Source: Isoetes taiwanensis (lineage: Eukaryota > Streptophyta > Lycopodiopsida > Isoetales > Isoetaceae). From it: a stretch of 64,000 bases of DNA. The DNA is taken from contig JAJEKV010000096.1 of NCBI GenBank assembly GCA_021234155.1, positions 690,010 to 754,009 of the forward strand, in the 5' to 3' direction. The position numbers and the translations under genes are program-made. The notes under the pieces were generated by a model. The model searched no databases and had not been told where the DNA came from. It saw nothing but the letters and a program-made list of their open reading frames with translations. This document shows, one piece after another, positions 58,963 to 64,000 of this stretch (position 1 is the stretch's first letter; the number at the start of each line of letters is the position of its first letter).

Positions 58963-59108
58963 ATAATTAGTTATCAAGATCTTTGGAGAGTACCGATAAT
59001 TAGTTATCGATGCGATAATTCTTGGATGAGTCTTTTGATAATTAGTTATCGATCGGAGGAATCTTGATAATTAATTATCGATTCTCCTCGATGCGATAAC
59101 TAATTATC
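58963..59108. repeat. Array of five GATAAYTARTTATC palindromes
   Basis: Near-perfect 14-bp palindromes at 58963, 58995, 59037, 59066 and 59095, spaced 32, 42, 29 and 29 bp. Several are extended to ATCGATAA..TTATCGAT. A half-site (GCGATAATTC) sits at 59013. Each contains two GATAA-type cores facing each other and a TAATTA-like centre. Confidence 0.9.
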
Positions 59109-59626
59109 GATCTTATTCTAACAATGATAAGCAAAAAAAAAGCACTCTCCCTTTCCATACAAGAGTCCGATAAGGTAAAATATCAGAGGCTACATATGTT
59201 CTCCAGAAGACTTTAAGAAGTTGAGCTTTCTCATTTTTCCGTAATTTTTTATCTAGAAAAGACTGTTGTGCACTCACCGGTCGTTTTGAAGTCCGGTTTT
59301 CTTTGGATAAAGCTGCTAAGCTCGAGTCATTGTGAGCACTAACAAGGTTTCCATTTAAGTTAATGGGCGGTGGCACTCCCCGTGCCCTCAATCCTCCTCT
59401 CCGGCTCTTATTCTTGCTAGGACCAGCATCTTTTTTACAATCTGCAATCCACGAAACTCAATTATCCCCTCGAAAGCTAACTTTAGTTTGCAAGCGGCGA
59501 GGAGGATGATGAAGAATCGAATCTTTGGTCCGGAAGAAAATGGGCGTTCTGTGGTCTGCTTGGAGAGTTTAGGCACTCGATTATCGACAAAATGATGGAT
59601 AGCAAGAAGGTGAGAAACAATTTTGG
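59109..59626. other. Intergenic sequence, no supported gene
   Basis: The - strand carries frames at 59113-59391 (92 codons, basic) and 59388-59576 (62 codons). Neither is recognised. In + frames a Glu/Asp run (E-E-D-D-E-E-S) near 59495-59515 may connect with the acidic frame that follows at 59627-60053. Confidence 0.3.
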
Positions 59627-60053
59627 GTGCGGTTGTTGGGTCCTCTCGGCCGCAGCGGATCGAAAGTGTTCCGGCGGGAGATAAAATCTGAAAGCCGGGG
59701 CAATATAGCTATGTCTAGACTTTGCGGTGAACCCATCCGTGTCGAATCAAAAATGAAAGGCTTGAAACTCACCACAAAGAATCATAGAATTAAAAAAAGG
59801 GGCCCTCGCGGATTATATGGCAATGAAAAGGGTCGAACAAGAAGAGGTTGCCGAGAACCAAGAATTCTGGAGGAAGGTTTTCCAAACAAATGATAAGGAT
59901 TTTGACGAGCTTGAGGATGAGAGGACCGAGAATACAAGTCTCAAGTGGAAAATGGTGGCACAAAAAGCGCCACGACTGCGCCCATCTCATAAAATCCAAA
60001 AGCACAAAGGCAGGAGGTCGGATCGCATCGTCAATCACCAGAGCGAAAACTAG
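59627..60053 (+). CDS. Hypothetical polar protein fragment
   Basis: Two overlapping + frames (59627-59893, 59817-60053) with charged, non-low-complexity composition. The second reads E-E-V-A-E-N-Q-E-F-W-R-K-V-F-Q, then D-F-D-E-L-E-D-E-R-T-E and a Lys/Arg-rich end with R-R-S-D-R. The acidic F-W..F..D-F-D-E layout is faintly like chromatin-associated acidic proteins such as YL1, but too short to assign. Neither frame has a partner exon that I can prove. Weak support as a gene. Confidence 0.25.
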
Positions 60054-60475
60054 GGCAAAGAACTTAGAAAAACAAGAGAAAAGAAGACAAACCCTAAAAC
60101 TAAGAGCTCGACATCTGCATGTAACCTCCTAGATGTGAGGAAAAATAACAAAAAAAAAAATTATGCACCCTTAGATTAAAAGTAACAGGGTTGATCTTAG
60201 CCGTTGGAATGTCGTGTGAGAAATCGGATGTCATGGAAACATGGGTCAAACCATAGGAAAGTGGAATTAAAAGATAAAAATTTAGTGTGCACTCTAGATG
60301 TACGCATTAGTACACTGCACGCAATACGACCTCTAAATCATAGTAAAACCATTGGAAAACGTGTACAAAAATATTAAAAAAATCCCCTGTTATTATGCTA
60401 GATATTCTGGGCTTTCTTCATAACCTAATCTATTCTCCATATCCATCCAGGTATATATGATAATTTTAAGAGTTA
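60054..60475. other. Intergenic sequence with Helitron-like block
   Basis: No gene. Around 60170-60260 there is AGATTAAAAGTAACAGGGTTG and a CCGTTGGAATGTCG block resembling the interior 5' region of the Helitrons here, possibly an older fragment. It ends at the insertion point of the Helitron at 60476. Confidence 0.35.
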
Positions 60476-62336
60476 CTAGAAATGGAGCCCAGCGTTGCTG
60501 GGCATAGCTAGGAACAGTAAATGATACATTGGAGCAATTGTTAAATGAACTCACATTTTTAAGATTGCACAATTAAGAGCATTCAACTGCATTTCCCAGT
60601 TCCCCCAAGGTTCCCCAAATTTTTTCCCTTTCCCCTTTGCGTTTTCCTGCTTTCCATTTTTTTCCCCCTCTTTCCTTCCTTTCTTTTTCTATTTTCTCGT
60701 TTACCTTTTTCCACTATCCCATTTCTTCAGTTGCCCTTTTTACGTTTTTGCCCCTTTCATGTTTTTTCTTTTCTATTTTTCCCTTTCCATTTCTCCCATT
60801 TCATTTTTCCCTTTACTTTTTCCTTTTTCCCTTTTCCCTTTTTCCCTTTCCTTTTTCCCTTTCTTGTTATTACATTCGTTGTGTTTTCTTTTTCCCTTTT
60901 TCTTTTTTTTTTCCCTTCCATTTTTATTTTCCTGTTTTACTCCCTTTTTTTTTCTCTTTTCCCTTTTCTCGTTTGCCCATTCTCCTTTTCTTTTTCCCTT
61001 CTCAATTTTTCATTTTCTCGCTCCCCATTTTTCCCGTTTTTCTTTTTTTATTTTCCCCCCTTCTTTTCATCTTCCTTTTTTCCTTTTCCTCCTTCCCTTT
61101 CCCTTCCCTTTGCTTCCCTTTTCCTTTTCCCAATGGCCCTTTTCCTCTTCTCCCAATCCTTTCTCTCTTCCCTTTTTTCCCTTCCATTTCCCCCTCCCTT
61201 GGCCCTTTCTTTTTCTCTTTCCCTTTCTCTTTTCCTAAGCCCTTTTTCCCAACTCCTTTCTCCACTTTTTTTTCTCTTCTCTTTTTTTCCTTCCCTTTTC
61301 CCCTTCCTTTTTCCTTCGGCCCTTTTGTCTTCCCTTTTCCTTTGGCCCTTTTGTCTTCCCTTTTCCTTCAGCCATTTTGCCTTCCCTTTTTTCTTCCCTT
61401 TTCTCCACTTTTTCTCATTTCTCCTTTTTTCCTTCCCTTTTCCTTCGGCCCTTTTGCATTCCCTTTATCATTTTCTCCACCCTTTCCCTTTCTACTCTAT
61501 TTTTTTGTTTTTTTCTCCTTTTTCCTTTTCGTCTTTCTCCTTTTCTTTTTCCCTTCTCAATTTTTTATTTTCTCGCTCCCCATTTTTCCCGTTTTTCTTT
61601 TTTTATTTTCCCCCCTTCTTTTCACCTTCCTTTTTTCCTTTTCCTCCTTCCCTTTCCCTTCCCTTTGCTTCCTTTTTAACTTTTCCTTTTCCCAATGGCC
61701 CCTTTCCTCCTCTCCCAATCCTTTCTCTCTTCCATTTCCCCCTCCCTTGGCCCTTTCTTTTTCTCTTTCCCTTTCTCTTTTCCTAATTCCTTTTTCCCAA
61801 CCCCTTTCTCCACTTTTTTTTCTCTTCTCTTTTTTTCCTTCCCTTTTCCTTCGGCCCTTTTGTCTTCCCTTTTCCTTCGGCCATTTTGCCTTCCCTTTTC
61901 TCCACTTTTTCTCATTTCTCCTTTTCTCCTTCCCTTTTCCTTCGGCCCTTTTGTCTTCCATTTTCCTTCGGCCCTTTTGCCTTCCCTTTATCATTTTCTC
62001 CTCCCCTTTCCCTTTCTACTCTATTTTTTTGTTCTTTTCTCCTTTGCCTCTTTCCTTTTTCTATTTTCGTCTTTTTCCTTTTTTTATTTTTATTTTTCTA
62101 TTTCCCCTTTTTCCTTTCTCCCTTTCCTTTTGTCCTTTTCCCCTCCCTTTTCCCTTTCTTTCCATTTTCCCTTTCTTTTCCCTTTTCCCTTTCCCATTTC
62201 ACCCCTTGACTGTCGGATTGAGTTAATCTTGGTTGAAATCGCGCACATGTCATCTTCACCGTTGGTCGATCAAATCCTCAATCGTTTGATTTAGGTCTCC
62301 ATGGAAGACACACGCTATATTTTTATTATATAAAGA
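60476..62336 (-). mobile_element. Non-autonomous Helitron (1.86 kb) with well-formed ends
   Basis: On the - strand it starts A|TCTTTATATAATAAAAATAT (TC at 62336/62335) and ends with the hairpin GCCCAGCAACGCTGGGC (60487-60503), TCCATTT, and CTAG|T at 60476-60479. Host A and T flank the two ends as Helitrons require. The 3' hairpin is the same as in the 54620-57085 element, so both belong to one family. Interior marks near the 5' end (ACCAACGGTGAAGATGACAT) match the other copies in layout. There is no Rep/helicase gene. Almost the whole interior is a polypyrimidine tract. Confidence 0.85.
60600..62210. repeat. 1.6 kb polypyrimidine tract with ~558 bp duplication
   Basis: Overwhelmingly C and T on the + strand (units such as CCCTTTTCCCTTT). 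Within it, about 61000-61300 and 61555-61860 are near copies: CTCAATTTTT at 61001 recurs near 61556, and CAATGGCC at 61131 recurs near 61693, an offset of 555-562 bp. A CCTTCGGCCCTTTTG motif recurs several times. The long Phe/Pro/Ser/Leu frames here, up to 529 codons, are what such a tract must encode and are not genes. Confidence 0.95.
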
Positions 62337-62640
62337 TTTTTGCAGCTATTGTGTTTCAAATATTTCTAGGGATGCACTAGAGAGCATTTTTTTACAGACC
62401 TCCCTTTTAATAGATTTGTTTTATCTATAAGGATAAGTCACGTTCTCATTTGCAAAGGTTTAAAGTTGTGGTATTGCATCATGCAACTATAGACATAATG
62501 CGTTTGTATCCTTGATTAAATATGGATGCCGATGAATAAAATTTCACCACTGAAATTGCACTTAGAAAATAAAGACACTTAAATCTTGGCAAAATAATAT
62601 TGGCCATGATTCGCCTAGATTTCTATAAAAAAGATTCATG
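62337..62640. other. AT-rich intergenic sequence
   Basis: About 300 bp with no frame, repeat or RNA gene recognised, on the right flank of the Helitron at 60476-62336. Confidence 0.4.
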
Positions 62641-62641
62641 T

Positions 62642-62832
62642 CTAGAAAACATTCTCCAGCATAACTAATCTTGCAACTCTATTATTTGCCCGACCTTCTA
62701 AATTATTCTTAGACAAATTTGGCCTTAAGGGCAACCCTGGTGGCCTTTCATCACCATATAACTTTACCTCATACATACTTGCCCCATCATCAAATTCTCT
62801 ACTATTATGACTTCTGCATCTATCCATATAAC
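62642..62832 (-). CDS. Unrecognised exon-like open frame
   Basis: On the - strand a TTTTGTTTCATAG acceptor-like sequence (AG at 62833-62834) precedes a 62-codon open frame that reads Y-M-D-R-C-R-S-H-N-S-R-E-F-D-D-G, then P-P-G-L-P-L-R-P-N-L-S-K-N-N-L-E-G-R-A-N-N-R-V, and ends at a TAG at 62642. The composition is balanced and protein-like, unlike chance frames in this AT-rich DNA. I do not recognise the family. It could be the last exon of a - strand gene; upstream sequence to about 62932 stays open. Confidence 0.35.
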
Positions 62833-62932
62833 CTATGAAACAAAAGAATTCAGTGTCTTTGGAAAGATAATTTTGATCTAAACAAGTTAAAGCACCTTTC
62901 ATATGAACCAAATTGATCTCAACACCTGTCAA

Positions 62933-63440
62933 TAATTGTCAAAAGTAATATGCCTATGGGCTGTAGCCATAATTCCAAATCATATATGAAGTGAATTTTA
63001 ATCCAAGTAATAGAGAATCTTTTATGACCATATAGGCATCTATTTCTGGATTTCCAAACATTCCATAAGGCAAGAAAAACAATAGTGTTTTTAAAGGAAT
63101 TGTTAGCCTGTAGGAATTAACCACGATTTCGTTATTTTAAAATTATTCCATCATTTGAAATTTGCAAATAGTGACAACCCCAATTTCAACAATGTGGAAC
63201 TGCATGTAAATCCTTTTTATTCTCAGCCTTAATTTTAACATGTCTCAAATTACAAGTCAACACTTAGTTAATCACAAGCCAATATTCCACATAGTCAAGT
63301 AGATGTAACTCAACAATGAGAGTAAGGTACTCATACACTGAAAGTAAGATTACAATGAAAGCACGAACACAATGAAAAGTAAGATGGACTGAAAGTAGGA
63401 TTACAATGAAAGTAAGATTAACATCATAAGATACTCATGG
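62933..63440. other. Intergenic sequence and 3' flank of the right-edge gene
   Basis: AT-rich. At 63335-63425 a GAAAGTA[AG]GATTACAATGAAAG unit recurs about three times on the + strand, in the presumed 3' untranslated region of the - strand gene that ends at 63452. Confidence 0.4.
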
Positions 63441-63451
63441 ACTCTCGTACT

Positions 63452-63925
63452 TTATTTTGCTTGTTCGGTTATCTTCTCTAGTGACTTCAGAACTTTATCC
63501 TTCACAGAGATTAGAATCTTTATGTACCCCTTTCTCGGATCCACCTTGCCCTTTCTGCGGTTCCATGACATCAACACGGATTTTATTTCCATCCATTGGG
63601 GCAGATCACTTGCATCATACTTCCATTGCTTATTAAAATAATATTTGTAGTGCTCTTTTTCAGCAATGACTCCTTTTCCACTTACTGGACGCCACCACTC
63701 CATATGCATCTTCTTTTTGTTAGGGTTATTAGCTTCCCTACAAATGATCGAGACGGTATACCCTAACCAAATATGATAAGTATCTTCATCTGATGGTCTG
63801 ACGATAAAAAATTGGCCACCCTTCAAATCTATCTTAGGATCATATGGAGCAAGTCCATAATATTTGGGACGCTCCTTTCTAGGTCCAACATAGTGCTCTT
63901 CCACCTCAGGTGGTACAAATATAAA
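63452..63925 (-). CDS. Last exon of a DUF7869-like gene, cut by the window edge
   Basis: Reading on the - strand after a TTTTATTTTGCATTTTCAG acceptor (AG at 63926-63927), the frame is F-I-F-V-P-P-E-V-E-E-H-Y-V-G-P-R-K-E, then Y-Y-G-L-A-P-Y-D-P-K-I-D, F-F-I-V-R-P-S-D-E-D, I-W-L-G-Y-T-V, H-M-E-W-W-R-P, L-P-Q-W-M-E-I, V-L-M-S-W-N-R-R-K and a Lys-rich end, stop at 63452. It is open and undamaged for 157 codons, unlike the broken DUF7869 gene at 49-51.7 kb. The F-x-x-V-R..D, I-W-L-G and W-W-x-P order resembles the C-terminal region of plant DUF7869-type proteins as I remember them; this is recall, not a search. The acceptor was chosen because upstream in-frame sequence is intron-like (T-rich, few charged residues). 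Upstream exons lie beyond the window. Confidence 0.55.
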   Translation of the reverse strand, partial: FIFVPPEVEEHYVGPRKERPKYYGLAPYDPKIDLKGGQFFIVRPSDEDTYHIWLGYTVSIICREANNPNKKKMHMEWWRPVSGKGVIAEKEHYKYYFNKQWKYDASDLPQWMEIKSVLMSWNRRKGKVDPRKGYIKILISVKDKVLKSLEKITEQAK

Positions 63926-64000
63926 CTGAAAATGCAAAATAAAAGCATAGGATGAAGGAGCAAAAATTACATCAATTGATTGAGGCATAGGTTGGGAATC

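Noticed and set aside
59817-60053. Possible YL1-like chromatin protein fragment
   Set aside because: Similarity is limited to acidic composition and one F-W; not enough to name the gene.
60637-62226. 529-codon open frame rich in Phe, Pro, Ser and Leu, with 351- and 159-codon partners in the other frames
   Set aside because: All three frames of a pure C/T tract are stop-poor, because stop codons need A or G. This is a composition artefact of the polypyrimidine tract, not a membrane protein gene.

Overview
The window looks like gene-poor nuclear DNA of a land plant with a large, repeat-rich genome. The grounds are spliceosomal introns, Helitrons with plant-type ends, clade-diverse LINEs, a Ty3-type gag, an F-box/kelch-type gene and DUF7869 and DUF3504-type genes. 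A seedless plant (moss, fern or lycophyte) is my best guess, because the LINE, DUF7869 and F-box flavours resemble those lineages, but the sequence alone does not settle it. There are no prokaryotic operons, no CRISPR array and no confident tRNA or rRNA gene.

Layout. 1-15.5 kb: mostly unannotatable sequence, with a Helitron 5'-end-like segment at 2.6-2.8 kb, one solo copy of a repeat at 11 kb, a 29-base T run, and a degraded LINE tail (zinc-knuckle region, + strand) at 12.4-13.3 kb. 15.5-23.9 kb: an 8.4 kb tandem array of a roughly 975 bp monomer with a longer subtype that recurs about every fourth unit. 23.9-31 kb: degraded GC-rich, then AT-rich sequence. 31.4-32.8 kb: an F-box (kelch-type) pseudogene. 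33.9-34.7 kb and 38.4-43.3 kb: two broken LINEs, both on the - strand, with recognisable endonuclease and reverse transcriptase motifs. 43.5-46.8 kb: a pair of inverted repeats enclosing a tRNA primer-binding-site-like sequence and a broken Ty3-type gag.

48.2-53.1 kb is the most gene-like part. A DUF7869-family gene on the - strand sits head to head with an intron-containing tyrosine-recombinase-like (DUF3504/Crypton-like) gene on the + strand; both carry reading-frame breaks. 54.2-57.1 kb holds a MITE-like element bounded by TTAA, directly abutted by a Helitron. 57.9-58.1 kb has a thioredoxin-fold exon with a WCYIC active site, followed by an unusual cluster of palindromes (58.7-59.1 kb). 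60.5-62.3 kb is a Helitron with well-formed ends whose body is a 1.6 kb polypyrimidine tract. The right edge holds the last exon of a gene that resembles the C-terminal part of DUF7869-type proteins.

Nearly all coding signal here belongs to mobile elements or decayed genes, so the genes do not form a pathway. The history read from the window is one of nested insertion, tandem amplification and decay. Many single-base frame breaks could also be consensus errors in the assembly; that matters most for the 48-53 kb genes.
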